Shown here piece by piece: positions 24,501-32,689 of a DNA stretch of 32,819 bases. This DNA is from Streptomyces ficellus (GTDB lineage: Bacteria > Actinomycetota > Actinomycetes > Streptomycetales > Streptomycetaceae). The stretch lies in assembly GCF_030406405.1 (NCBI RefSeq), contig NZ_JAUEPL010000062.1, positions 1 through 32,819 on the forward strand. The letters run 5' to 3'. Position 1 is the first letter of the stretch. Each line of letters starts with the position of its first letter. The notes beneath the pieces are model-generated. The model saw nothing but the letters and a program-made list of their open reading frames with translations, was not told the origin of the DNA and did not search any database. Position numbers and translations under genes: made by a program.

Positions 24501-25237
24501 AGGTCGGTGGCGTGGCGGCGACCGAGCTGGTTGGCTACTGGGATGCTGCTTCCTCTTCGGGTGGAAAGGTCCCCGAAAACACGCCGTATGCCTCCGATAT
24601 GAACCTTTCGGCCACGGGCGCGGTGGTGGATCCGGAGGCGAGTGAACTTCGGCTGGACGGCATTTCCGGCTACGTGTCGACTACGGGCCCGGTCATTGAT
24701 GAGACTGGCTCGTTCACGGTGACGGCCAGGGTGAAGTTGGACGCGGCGAAGTTCGCAACCATGCCGGCCGGCGCTAAGGCGCATGTCTTCGGGCAGGCCA
24801 ATCCGGATGGCAAGGAGTCGTCGTGGGCGCTTTGGGTGGAAAAGGTCTCCGCCGATGGCTACCTGTGGCGCTTTGGCCGCACCGCGACCGACGCGACCGG
24901 CCGGGTGATCGCCACTGGTTCTGTGCCTGCCGAAGAGACAGCCAGCCTGGACACGTGGGTGCAGGTAACGGGTGTTTTTGACGCGACGGAAGAGACGGCC
25001 ATGGGGTACGGCAAGACGCACCTGTTTATCGGGGCAACAGATCAGGTGTCAGACAGTGCCGCAGGTTTCTCCATAGCACAGCAGGGTCGCGGCGAAATTG
25101 CAGCGGGCCGCGGACCGTCAACCGGCACGAACGGCAACTACCTGCCCGGCGCGCTCGCAGAGGTGCGGGTGTGGACTGGTGCCATGCAGGCAGAGCAGGT
25201 CGATTCAAAGGTCTTGGGTGCTCCCGGCGCCGAATAA
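21548..25237 (+). CDS. Large secreted protein with two LamG domains, partner of the RHS protein
   Basis: A 1229-residue exported protein. The N-terminus (MRSAVWRRVRHRSMALIAAT) is a signal peptide ending near residue 35. Residues about 60-330 are the region found ahead of RHS systems in Streptomyces, with SEYTSTDANPDGTFTLTQST, GSWRDVDVALVRR and an IDPSL block before a DNRLRE-like Cys-containing beta domain (GRCYRVGPYYCDADHTNRMY, DLWRTGNVSEATRW). LamG/concanavalin-like domain 1 is near residues 750-980 (SFTVSAWVRLADG, WTHLTGVFDAKNDT, NIDELAVWQRELSADEVRL) and domain 2 near 990-1222 (SFTVTARVKLDAAKF, LAEVRVWTGAMQAEQV). LamG domains usually bind glycans, so a cell-surface adhesive or delivery role is likely. 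TTG 21548 is used because GAGGTG sits 5 nt upstream; GTG 21560 after GAGGAG is an alternative. Codon bias is weaker than in the core genes, suggesting transfer. Confidence 0.88.
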   Translation: MRSAVWRRVRHRSMALIAATVVASALPTMADDAVAQAPTSAPTAALASALAAQSGEPVEVVSERSEYTSTDANPDGTFTLTQSTTPQRVKAEDGSWRDVDVALVRRSDGSIGPKAAVVDLSFSGGGSGGDLIHLAVPKGSVTLGWPGTLPEPVLNGATATYPEVLKGVDLQLTATAEGYREVLIVKSAEAAASPLLNEVKLTTTSHRLRIAPGSGGGLRAFDEDGNTIFAGPAGLMWDSAADAGAQPQLMRASADAEQPGPTAETEVPEAVAPDKGDASAELPVQVVDGTVAVKPDLQLLRGDDTVYPVYIDPSLGLGVSERTVLSSDGDRFWNFDGDYGVGRCYRVGPYYCDADHTNRMYFEFAPTRLSGKYVIDATFRAYETWSFSCSPHWVDLWRTGNVSEATRWPGPTQLDLMGDRQVSAGRGDNCSPEQPDSWIEFNDAASETDENLTKTVRSFADGNFSRLTLMLRAKDESNADAWKRFDDNAELKVVYVLKPGAPTETGVIPGNGTVPGCSQLVTNPVVATRPDPMIQGRLQTQVAPASHEERGSLRAYFHAEKKQNDGSWATAWTAADPTTGYQVDNYLAKRRMNPGADGSLYRVKSLTQSFWTYEGRTTAISSGYSPWCYFKIDSTAPKEPQILTNGPYTECTANLCDAKGGPSVAGSFTIKPNTADTDIKSYRWRLLTEPADKTHREDELEAGATKTIHPVPTTAGTQVLIVESIDVRDRTGAPAEFHFKVLPGQGATGRWHFAEASGTNAADSATAGATRHDITLHPQAGTAATWDLRGRRGTADYSLRLNEDVTDPAKQIGYASTSTAPINTQDSFTVSAWVRLADGAKTRVVASAPGAHTSAAFNLFYSGSAKKWVFSRAVADSATPTYVSSLADTANPALHVWTHLTGVFDAKNDTDKANDTIQLFVNGRPQGAPVKLAAVNSTYTPWTSSVGMTVGGSKVGEFFMGNIDELAVWQRELSADEVRLESGLKVGGVAATELVGYWDAASSSGGKVPENTPYASDMNLSATGAVVDPEASELRLDGISGYVSTTGPVIDETGSFTVTARVKLDAAKFATMPAGAKAHVFGQANPDGKESSWALWVEKVSADGYLWRFGRTATDATGRVIATGSVPAEETASLDTWVQVTGVFDATEETAMGYGKTHLFIGATDQVSDSAAGFSIAQQGRGEIAAGRGPSTGTNGNYLPGALAEVRVWTGAMQAEQVDSKVLGAPGAE

Positions 25238-25246
25238 CAACTTGGC

Positions 25247-25280
25247 CCGGGCTGGTTTCCTCCAAAGGAGGGCAGCCCGG
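25247..25280 (+). terminator. Hairpin between the LamG and RHS genes
   Basis: CCGGGCTG (25247-25254) pairs with CAGCCCGG (25273-25280), with an inner CCTCC-AAA-GGAGG stem (25259-25263 with 25267-25271). It starts 9 nt after the LamG stop. No T-tract follows, so it may attenuate rather than end transcription into the RHS gene 90 nt further on. Confidence 0.5.
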
Positions 25281-25369
25281 TCTGCCTCTCTCAACCGCCC
25301 GCGGCCCGGCGCCGCGGTCACATCAGCGCATGCCGTCGCACGGCGGCTTCAGCGAAAGCGGAAAATACA

Positions 25370-28300
25370 ATGAACCGGTTCCTACCGGCTGCTGGCCTGC
25401 GCGGCCGCCGCAGAGCATGGGCCATGCGCCGCCTCGGTACGGTCGCCGCTCTATCCTTGATACCCGGACTACTGGCACCAGTGGCGTTCGCCGCGGACGT
25501 TGATCCGCTCGGCGAGCCGAAGCTCAAAGCCCCCCAGTCAGCCGACGTTTCACCATTCACCGCAAAGGTGCACAAGAAGACCGCGGCAATCATGGCCAAG
25601 GCAGCAACTGTCACAGCAACTGATGCCGCCCGTGCCAAGGCCACCCAGAGGAGGAAGGTCACCTGGCCGCAGAGTGGAACGGTGACGCTGCCAGTTCCGG
25701 CCACCGGAACGGCAAAGGCTGCGCCAGGCTCCCTGCCTATTACTCTTGCTCCGCCGACGCCGCGCAACGCCAAGGTGGCAGGTGGCACGGCCGAGGGGCC
25801 GGTCACCGTCAAAGTCCTGGACCAGAAGACGTCCGCCCAGCTTGGAGTCAAGGGCATCGTCTTGACCGTTTCGGCCCCCGCATCAGGTGGAGGCGCCGCC
25901 CTTGCTATCGGCTACGGCGCCTTCGCTTCCGCCTACGGCGGGGACTGGGCTGGCCGCCTACAGGTTCTGCAACTGCCCGACTGCGCCCTGACCAACCCGG
26001 GAACCAGTAAGTGCCGCAAGCGCACACCCCTGAGATTCGTCAACGACCGCTCGAGCGAGCGCCTCAACACCCAACTGAAGTTCCGCACATCACCCGCCAC
26101 ACGAGCAACCACCGCCCCGGCGACCCAAACCATGGTGCTTGCCGTGACGGCGGGCACAAAGTCGGGCGGCGGTGACTACAAGGCCACGCCCCTGTCTGCA
26201 TCCTCGACCTGGGAGGCCGGCGGCTCATCGGGCAGCTTCACCTGGTCCTACCCTGTGCGTGTGCCGCCCTCTGCGGCCGGCCCCAAGCCCGATCTCGGTA
26301 TCGGCTACGACTCCGGCAGCGTGGACGGCCGTACCTCCTCGACGAACAACCAGGGCACGGTGATCGGCGAGGGCTTCGACATCACCTCCTCCTTCGTCGA
26401 GCGTAAGTACGGCGCCTGTGACGACGACGGGCAGACCGACAAGTACGACCTGTGCTGGAAGTACGACAACGCCTCCCTCGTCCTCAACGGCAAGGCCACC
26501 GAACTCGTCAAGGACGACACGACGGGCAAATGGCGGCTGAAGAACGACGACGCCTCCACCGTCACCGTGGCCACCGGCGCCGACAATGGCGACGACAACG
26601 GCGAGCACTGGACCCTCACCACCGGCGACGGCACCAAGTACGTCTTCGGCCTCAACAAGCTCGAAGGCGCCGGCACCACCGATCGCACCAACTCGGTGTG
26701 GACCGTACCCGTCTTCGGCGACGACGCGGGCGAACCGGGCTACGCGGACGGCTCCGCCTTTTTCTCCCGCGACAAGACGCAGGCATGGCGGTGGAACCTC
26801 GACTACGTCGAGGACACCCACGGCAACGCCATGTCCTACTGGTACACCGCCGAGACCAACCACTACGACAAACTCGGCGACGACAACAACGGCACCCCCT
26901 ACACCCGCGGCGGCTACCTCAACGAGATCCGCTACGGCCAGCGCGCCGGCGCCCTGTTCTCCGCCACTCCCGCCGCCTCGAACAAGGTCGTCTTCGGCTA
27001 CGCCGAGCGCTGCATCGGCACCAACTGCGGCTCGCTGACCGACGCCACCCGCGACAACTGGCCCGACGTGCCCTTCGACGCGGAATGCAAGGCGGACCAG
27101 AAGTGCACCGGCAACGTCGGCCCCAGCTTCTACACCCGCAAGCGCATGACCGGCATCTCCACCCAGGCGTGGGACGCAGCCGCCGCCACCCCCGCCTACG
27201 CTTCGGTGGACTCCTGGGCCCTGACCCAGCAGTACCTCGACCCCGGTGACACCGGTGATTCCACCGACCAGTCCCTCTGGCTCTCAGAGATCAAGCACAT
27301 CGGAAAGCGCGGTACTGACCTCAGCCTCGACCCGGTCAAGCTGACCCACGAGTTCCGACCCAACCGCGTCGACGGCGCCACCGATGACGTCCTCTCCCTG
27401 GACAAGCCTCGACTGCGCACGATCACGTCGGAGACCGGTGCACAGACCGTCGTCACCTACATGCAGGCCGACTGCCTCGCCGGCCAGACCATGCCCAAGG
27501 TGGACACCAACACCCGACGCTGCTACCCGGTCTACTGGTCACCCAACGGCGAGAAGGAGCCCATCCTCGACTGGTTCCAGAAATACCCCGTGCAGGCGGT
27601 CTCCACCGTCGACGCCAAGGGCGGCTCTGAGGCAGTCGAGCACACCTACACCTACTCCGGGGGAGGGGCCTGGCACTACAACGAAGACCCGCTGGTCAAG
27701 GAGAAGGAACGCACCTGGTCCATCTGGCGCGGCTTCGAAAAGGTCACCCACCTCGCCGGTCTGGTTGGCAAGACGCAGTCCAAGACCGTCACCGTCTACC
27801 TGCGCGGCATGAACGGCGACCGCGTCCTCGGTGCGGACGGCAAGACACCGGACAAAGACTTGCGCAAGTCCGCCACGGTCACTGGCATCAAAGCCCCGTC
27901 CATCGCGGACACCGACCACTACGCGGGCTTCACCCGTGAAAGCGTCACCTACAACGGGGGCGAGGAAGTCGGCGGTACGGTCAACGACCCCTGGTCCAAG
28001 CGCACGGCGACCCAGCACAAGTCGTACGCCGACACCGAGGCGTACTACGTCCGTACCGCGGCTACCCATGCCCGCACCAACATCACGACCGTCTTCCCGC
28101 CGCGTGATCGTGTCCGTTCCACAGTGACCACGTACGATGCCTACGGCATGGCCGAATCCGTCGAGGACAAGGGCGACAACGCCGTAACGGGCGACGAGAA
28201 GTGCACCCGCACTTGGTACGCCCGCAATGACAGCGTCGGCATCAACAACCTCGTCGCCCGCGTCCGCACTGTCGCCCAGCCGTGCGCCACCCTCGAGTCC

Positions 28301-31300
28301 GCACTGGACCTGCCTGCGGATTCCACCCGCCCCGGCGACGTCATCTCCGACACCGCCACCGCCTACGACTCCACCACCTGGACCGCCGCTCAGAAGCCCG
28401 TCAAGGGTGAAGCGCAGTGGACAGGCCGTGCTAAAGCATACGGTGTCGATGACCAGCCCGTTTGGCAGAAGCTGGCCACCACCTCGTACGACGCCCTCGG
28501 GCGTCCCCTGACGGTTAGGGATACCAACGACACCGTCACCGCGACCACAAGCTATACGCCCGCAAGCACAGGTCCGCTCACAGGCACCACAGCGGCGAAC
28601 GCTAAGGGGCATACGACCACCACGCTTCTGGACTTCGCCGTGGGTTCCCCGCTCAAGGTGACCGACCCAAACAGCAAGATCACTGAGAGGGAATACGACA
28701 GCCTCGGTCGCGTCACGAAGCTCTGGCTTCCTAACCGCGTGAAGTCGCTCGGCAAGACCCCTAATTACACCTACACGTACAGTGTCACGGCTTCTGCCCC
28801 GTCCTGGGTTGCCACGAGCACTCTCAAGGGCGACGCCAGCGGTTACAACACAACGTACGAGATCTACGACTCCCTGCTGCGACCTCGCCAGTCCCAGACC
28901 CCCACACCGATCGGGGGGAGACTCATTGCCGAAACGCTCTACGACGAGCGGGGTTTTGCCACTTCGGTACTCACCGACATTTGGGATGAACAGAGCGCCC
29001 CATCCGGCACCCTTGTCGCGACGGACGGCGGCCAGGCCCCGATGCAGGTCGATACCACGCACGACGGCGCCGGCCGGGCCATCAAGACAGAGACCAAGGT
29101 CAAGAACGTCACCCGCTGGGTGATTGAGACGGCATACACCGGTGACACCGTCACCTCCACGGCCCCGGCCGGCGGCCAGGCCACAGCAGTAGTGACCAAT
29201 ACCCTCGGGCAAACCACCCAGCGCCGCGAATACGGCGGCACCCAACCAACCGGCAGCGATTACACTGCCACGGACTTCACGTACCATCGGGCTGGCCAGC
29301 AAGCCTCTGTCGAGGGCCCCGACAAGGCCAAGTGGACCTACGGTTACGACCTGTTCGGCCGCCAGATTAGTGCAACCGACCCTGACAAGGGCGGTTCAGA
29401 AACCCGCTACAACGAATTCGACCAGGCCATCACCGCCACGAGGGTCCAGGGCAAGACGCTCACGTCCGAGTACGACACTCTCGGGCGAAAGACCGGTCTG
29501 TGGGACGGTGACAAGACAGACGCCAACAAGCTGGCCGCCTGGACCTTCGACCAACTCGCCAAGGGCCAGCAGGACACTGCTGTCCGCTACGAGAACGGCA
29601 TCGGTCAAGCCACCAGCAAGGCATACACCCAGAAGGTGACCAGCTACGACCCGCTCTACCAGGTCACTGGCCGCCAACTGATCTTGCCTTCTGGAGACCC
29701 GCTTGTCGCAGCAGGCGTCCCGCAGACACTCTCGTTCTCCACGGGCTATAACGTCGACCGAACGGTCAAGCAGTCGGGCACCCCTGCGATCGCCGGGCTG
29801 CCGTCGGAGATCGTTTCCCATACCTATAACAATGTTGGTGGGGAACTGGCTTCGAAGGGCATCAGTTTGTACCTTCAGGCAGCGCAGTATTCCGAAGCTG
29901 GGGATGCGCGCCAGCTCACCCTCGGTTGGGACTCCCTCAGCCCCAAGGTCTATGTCACCTATGGCTATGAGCAGGGCACCCGGCGTCTCGAAAGCTCCAC
30001 CGTCACCGACGACGTCCACGGCTACATGCCGCAAGAGCTGAAGTTCACCCGGGACGACGCGGGCAACGTTACGTCGATCTTCGACGCCACGACACAAGGT
30101 GGCACCGTGAAGCCGGACTACCAGTGCTTCACCTACGACGGCCACCGCCGCCTGAAGGAAGCCTGGACCCCCAAAACCGCCGACTGCGCGGCGACAGGCC
30201 GCACCATCGCCAACATCGACGGCGCGGCCCCCTACTGGACCAGTTACACCCACAACGCGGCCGGCCAGCGTGACACTGAGACCGAGAACACCACCTCGGG
30301 AGCGAAGACCACCACCTACACCTACGGCACCCCGAAGGGCCAGCCGCACCCGCTGGCCAAAACCATGGGTGCGAAGGCTGCGACCTACGGGTACGACGCG
30401 TTCGGCAACACCATTAGCCGACCCGGCACCCAGACCCAGCAGACCCTGAGCTGGAACACCGAAGGCAGACTGGCCAGCACCAGCGAACCCGCCGTCGGCT
30501 CCAAGCCCGCGCTGAGCACCGGCTACCTGTACGATGCCTCCGGCGAACTCCTCATCCGCCGTGCATCCGGCGATGGCGACACCGTCCTCTATCTTGGCGA
30601 CACCGAAGTCCGCCTGACTACCAAGGGCACCACCAAAACCCTCAGCGGCACCCGCTACTACACAGCCGCAGGCCAGACCATCGCGGTCCGCACCGCAACC
30701 GCTGGCGTCACTGGCACCAAGCTCAGCTTCCTGGCCGCCGACCACCACGGCACCAGCAGCGTCGCCCTGGACGCCATCACACTGGCGATCACCAAGCGCT
30801 ACACCACCCCCTTCGGCGCCCAGCGCGGTACAACCCCCATGGACTGGCCCGACGACAAGGCCTTCCTCGGCAAACCTGCCGACAAGACCTCAGGCCTGAC
30901 CCACATTGGAGCCCGCGAGTACGATCCGTCGATCGGCCAGTTCATCAGTGTCGATCCCGCCCTGGTCCTCGAACAGCACCAGTCCCTTAACGGGTACGCC
31001 TATGCCAACAATGCTCCCACTACCATGTCCGACCCAACCGGACTCGCTCCCATCTTCTGCACCAGTGGTTGCCCCTCGGACGACGCGATGTCGCCGCCAC
31101 TGTGGGACGGCGGGAGCGGTGGTGGCAGCACATCCGCCGGCAGCAGTGGCGGGTCAACGGGCAGCACTAGCGGCACTGCCGCCACCACGTCGACCGGCTC
31201 CACGACCAACGGATTCGGAGGCTGGACGCCAGGTGCCACCTGGAACATCGTCGACCGTGCCTGGGACACGCCTTACGCAAACTTCGGCAGCATGAACGAG

Positions 31301-31924
31301 TTCATGGACCAGCAAGGGCCGTACTACGGAATTATTGACGAGGGAGGTAAGCGCAACGAGTGGGAAACCTCACGGGCACTCTTCTTCGGTTGGCTTTGGG
31401 GGGGTGGATACCCACTTAAGCCGAAGCAGGAATTCCGTGGCGGCGATGCGTTCACTGAGAGCCTCGCCAGCGACAAAACGTTCACCGAAAAGCGGTTCGA
31501 GCTGGTCGGCCAGGCCGTACACAAGGGAATGGACGCCGAAGCCGCGCTGGCGCCGGTAAAGTTCTCCTACAAGGACCGAGGGCCGGAGCCAGGAAGTCCA
31601 TGGTATCGATTCAACACTCCGCGAGGCGTGGCGAATGACGTCCTTGGCACTCTTAGCAACGGAAAGGCGGGCACGAAGAATCAGGCCGACGCCTTCCTCG
31701 GAAGCTATACGGCCACGGGCAAGATTACGGCCGTCGATGAGAAAAAGGGAACGGTGCAACTAAAATTCACTGCAACTAACCTTTCCGACTGGAGATCAGC
31801 CACGCATCTCATCCCTCGGGACGCCAACCCTTGGTTCGAGGAAACATTTGGAGCAGCAGTCAGGCAGAATTTCACCTGGGAAGAGCGCTGGCCACTGAAT
31901 GCGTGCGTATGCTGGGCCCAGTAG
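25370..31924 (+). CDS. Secreted RHS/YD-repeat polymorphic toxin with unrecognised C-terminal domain
   Basis: A 2184-residue exported protein. The N-terminus carries Arg clusters (GLRGRRRAWAMRR) and a hydrophobic core ending VAFA-AD near residue 43. Residues about 280-520 are SpvB/TcdB-like (GSFTWSYPVRVPPSAAGPKP, GTVIGEGFDITSSFVERKYG). YD repeats run from about 1040 to 1800, for example YDALGRPLTVRDTNDT, YDSLGRVTKLWLPN, YDLFGRQISATDPDKG, YDAFGNTISR. The RHS core closes with THIGAREYDPSIGQFISVDP (1845-1863) and DPTGLAP (1888), the usual boundary to a variable toxin tip. After a Gly/Ser/Thr-rich linker (1905-1945) comes a domain of about 240 residues with no motif I recognise (WNIVDRAWDTPY, YKDRGPEPGSPWYRFNTPRG, NLSDWRSATHLIPRDANPWF). 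By analogy the shell encapsulates and delivers this tip to competitors. Toxicity is inferred from architecture. Confidence 0.9.
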   Translation: MNRFLPAAGLRGRRRAWAMRRLGTVAALSLIPGLLAPVAFAADVDPLGEPKLKAPQSADVSPFTAKVHKKTAAIMAKAATVTATDAARAKATQRRKVTWPQSGTVTLPVPATGTAKAAPGSLPITLAPPTPRNAKVAGGTAEGPVTVKVLDQKTSAQLGVKGIVLTVSAPASGGGAALAIGYGAFASAYGGDWAGRLQVLQLPDCALTNPGTSKCRKRTPLRFVNDRSSERLNTQLKFRTSPATRATTAPATQTMVLAVTAGTKSGGGDYKATPLSASSTWEAGGSSGSFTWSYPVRVPPSAAGPKPDLGIGYDSGSVDGRTSSTNNQGTVIGEGFDITSSFVERKYGACDDDGQTDKYDLCWKYDNASLVLNGKATELVKDDTTGKWRLKNDDASTVTVATGADNGDDNGEHWTLTTGDGTKYVFGLNKLEGAGTTDRTNSVWTVPVFGDDAGEPGYADGSAFFSRDKTQAWRWNLDYVEDTHGNAMSYWYTAETNHYDKLGDDNNGTPYTRGGYLNEIRYGQRAGALFSATPAASNKVVFGYAERCIGTNCGSLTDATRDNWPDVPFDAECKADQKCTGNVGPSFYTRKRMTGISTQAWDAAAATPAYASVDSWALTQQYLDPGDTGDSTDQSLWLSEIKHIGKRGTDLSLDPVKLTHEFRPNRVDGATDDVLSLDKPRLRTITSETGAQTVVTYMQADCLAGQTMPKVDTNTRRCYPVYWSPNGEKEPILDWFQKYPVQAVSTVDAKGGSEAVEHTYTYSGGGAWHYNEDPLVKEKERTWSIWRGFEKVTHLAGLVGKTQSKTVTVYLRGMNGDRVLGADGKTPDKDLRKSATVTGIKAPSIADTDHYAGFTRESVTYNGGEEVGGTVNDPWSKRTATQHKSYADTEAYYVRTAATHARTNITTVFPPRDRVRSTVTTYDAYGMAESVEDKGDNAVTGDEKCTRTWYARNDSVGINNLVARVRTVAQPCATLESALDLPADSTRPGDVISDTATAYDSTTWTAAQKPVKGEAQWTGRAKAYGVDDQPVWQKLATTSYDALGRPLTVRDTNDTVTATTSYTPASTGPLTGTTAANAKGHTTTTLLDFAVGSPLKVTDPNSKITEREYDSLGRVTKLWLPNRVKSLGKTPNYTYTYSVTASAPSWVATSTLKGDASGYNTTYEIYDSLLRPRQSQTPTPIGGRLIAETLYDERGFATSVLTDIWDEQSAPSGTLVATDGGQAPMQVDTTHDGAGRAIKTETKVKNVTRWVIETAYTGDTVTSTAPAGGQATAVVTNTLGQTTQRREYGGTQPTGSDYTATDFTYHRAGQQASVEGPDKAKWTYGYDLFGRQISATDPDKGGSETRYNEFDQAITATRVQGKTLTSEYDTLGRKTGLWDGDKTDANKLAAWTFDQLAKGQQDTAVRYENGIGQATSKAYTQKVTSYDPLYQVTGRQLILPSGDPLVAAGVPQTLSFSTGYNVDRTVKQSGTPAIAGLPSEIVSHTYNNVGGELASKGISLYLQAAQYSEAGDARQLTLGWDSLSPKVYVTYGYEQGTRRLESSTVTDDVHGYMPQELKFTRDDAGNVTSIFDATTQGGTVKPDYQCFTYDGHRRLKEAWTPKTADCAATGRTIANIDGAAPYWTSYTHNAAGQRDTETENTTSGAKTTTYTYGTPKGQPHPLAKTMGAKAATYGYDAFGNTISRPGTQTQQTLSWNTEGRLASTSEPAVGSKPALSTGYLYDASGELLIRRASGDGDTVLYLGDTEVRLTTKGTTKTLSGTRYYTAAGQTIAVRTATAGVTGTKLSFLAADHHGTSSVALDAITLAITKRYTTPFGAQRGTTPMDWPDDKAFLGKPADKTSGLTHIGAREYDPSIGQFISVDPALVLEQHQSLNGYAYANNAPTTMSDPTGLAPIFCTSGCPSDDAMSPPLWDGGSGGGSTSAGSSGGSTGSTSGTAATTSTGSTTNGFGGWTPGATWNIVDRAWDTPYANFGSMNEFMDQQGPYYGIIDEGGKRNEWETSRALFFGWLWGGGYPLKPKQEFRGGDAFTESLASDKTFTEKRFELVGQAVHKGMDAEAALAPVKFSYKDRGPEPGSPWYRFNTPRGVANDVLGTLSNGKAGTKNQADAFLGSYTATGKITAVDEKKGTVQLKFTATNLSDWRSATHLIPRDANPWFEETFGAAVRQNFTWEERWPLNACVCWAQ

Positions 31925-31935
31925 CATACTGATGG

Positions 31936-31979
31936 GAGCCGGCTGTGACCGGACGAAATAGTCCGGTCACAGCCGGCTC
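31936..31979. terminator. 19-bp perfect hairpin between the RHS gene and the lipoprotein gene
   Basis: Bases 31936-31954 pair without mismatch with 31961-31979 around GAAATA. It begins 11 nt after the RHS stop and ends 6 nt before the lipoprotein ribosome site (AGGAGG, 31986-31991). It has no U-tract. It could be a terminator, a processing site protecting the upstream message, or a protein-binding palindrome. Confidence 0.75.
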
Positions 31980-31996
31980 TGGTACAGGAGGAAAAA

Positions 31997-32494
31997 TTGA
32001 TCGGTCGTCTCGGTCCGGCAAGGAGCACCTGCGTCGTTGCGTCCATTTCTGCAATGTTCTTGACTGCCTCGTGTGCCGAGCAGGAGAAGCCGACATCCGT
32101 GGAGGCATCGGCGCTTGTTGGTACATGGGAGACGTCGACCGGCGGACGCATCGCGCTCCGGAAGGACAGGACATTCGATGTCTCCGGCGTGGAGTGGGGG
32201 GTCAGCTTGGGAGGCGAGTTGTGCCCCACCGAATCAGCGAAAGGGACGTGGGGATTCTGGGTGGACGAAGGAGAACCCGGCGGCACTGCCACAGTCTCTT
32301 CAGAAGCGGGTTCCGGCTCCGAAATCTCGCTGACGTTCGCAGGCGTACCACAAGGCGCATGCGAAGTCAGTCTGAGTGTGATCGATGGCGGCAAATCTCT
32401 TTGTGCCACGGACGACCCGGATGCGGTTTGCGGGCTCAATATCCGATTCAGTCATACTGGGGTCAAGGTCGGCCGATCTTCGACGGGTGAGTAA
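31997..32494 (+). CDS. Small secreted lipoprotein, candidate immunity protein of the RHS toxin
   Basis: A 165-residue protein from TTG 31997, supported by a near-perfect AGGAGG 5 nt upstream. It has a lipoprotein signal peptide: Arg-rich start (MIGRLGPARS), hydrophobic core (TCVVASISAMFL) and lipobox TASC with the lipid-carrying Cys near residue 26. The mature part is a predicted beta-rich domain opening ALVGTWETSTGGRIALRKDR, a pattern shared with lipocalin-like surface lipoproteins, and holds four further cysteines (CPTE, GACE, LCAT, VCGL) that could form two disulfides. It is the first gene after the toxin tip, with 72 nt between. Immunity genes usually sit there, and an outer-surface lipoprotein could neutralise a secreted or membrane-targeting toxin. 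This role is inference; an unrelated lipoprotein is possible. Confidence 0.75.
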   Translation: MIGRLGPARSTCVVASISAMFLTASCAEQEKPTSVEASALVGTWETSTGGRIALRKDRTFDVSGVEWGVSLGGELCPTESAKGTWGFWVDEGEPGGTATVSSEAGSGSEISLTFAGVPQGACEVSLSVIDGGKSLCATDDPDAVCGLNIRFSHTGVKVGRSSTGE

Positions 32495-32499
32495 TCGAT

Positions 32500-32554
32500 C
32501 TCGCCCTGAAGGGGGCGGCCGGCAGAGAGGGCCTGCCAAGTTTTACAGGGCGAG
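32500..32554 (+). terminator. Hairpin after the lipoprotein gene
   Basis: CTCGCCCTG (32500-32508) pairs perfectly with CAGGGCGAG (32546-32554), with an inner GGCAG/CTGCC stem (32521-32525 with 32533-32537). It starts 6 nt after the stop. The remaining 32555-32690 holds no recognised gene. Confidence 0.55.
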
Positions 32555-32689
32555 TGCTCTTTCAGGTGTTCGGGTACACGCGCGCCACCATGCATTTGCC
32601 GTCCAGTCTCGGGTCTTGCGATTTGCCGCGGAGAAGTCCCACTCGAATGCCTAGTTCTCCGGCGTGCCCGTGGCCGTGGTCTCACAGGC

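Noticed and set aside
27539..29302. 587-residue minus-strand frame inside the RHS gene
   Set aside because: Low-complexity Gly/Val composition produced by the antisense of YD-repeat coding; no ribosome site or domain.
32452..32685. Minus-strand frame with LGIRVGLLRG/KCMVARV-like text near the right IS
   Set aside because: It resembles sequence often found near repeats, but has no ribosome site, overlaps the hairpin and lipoprotein end, and cannot be supported as a gene.
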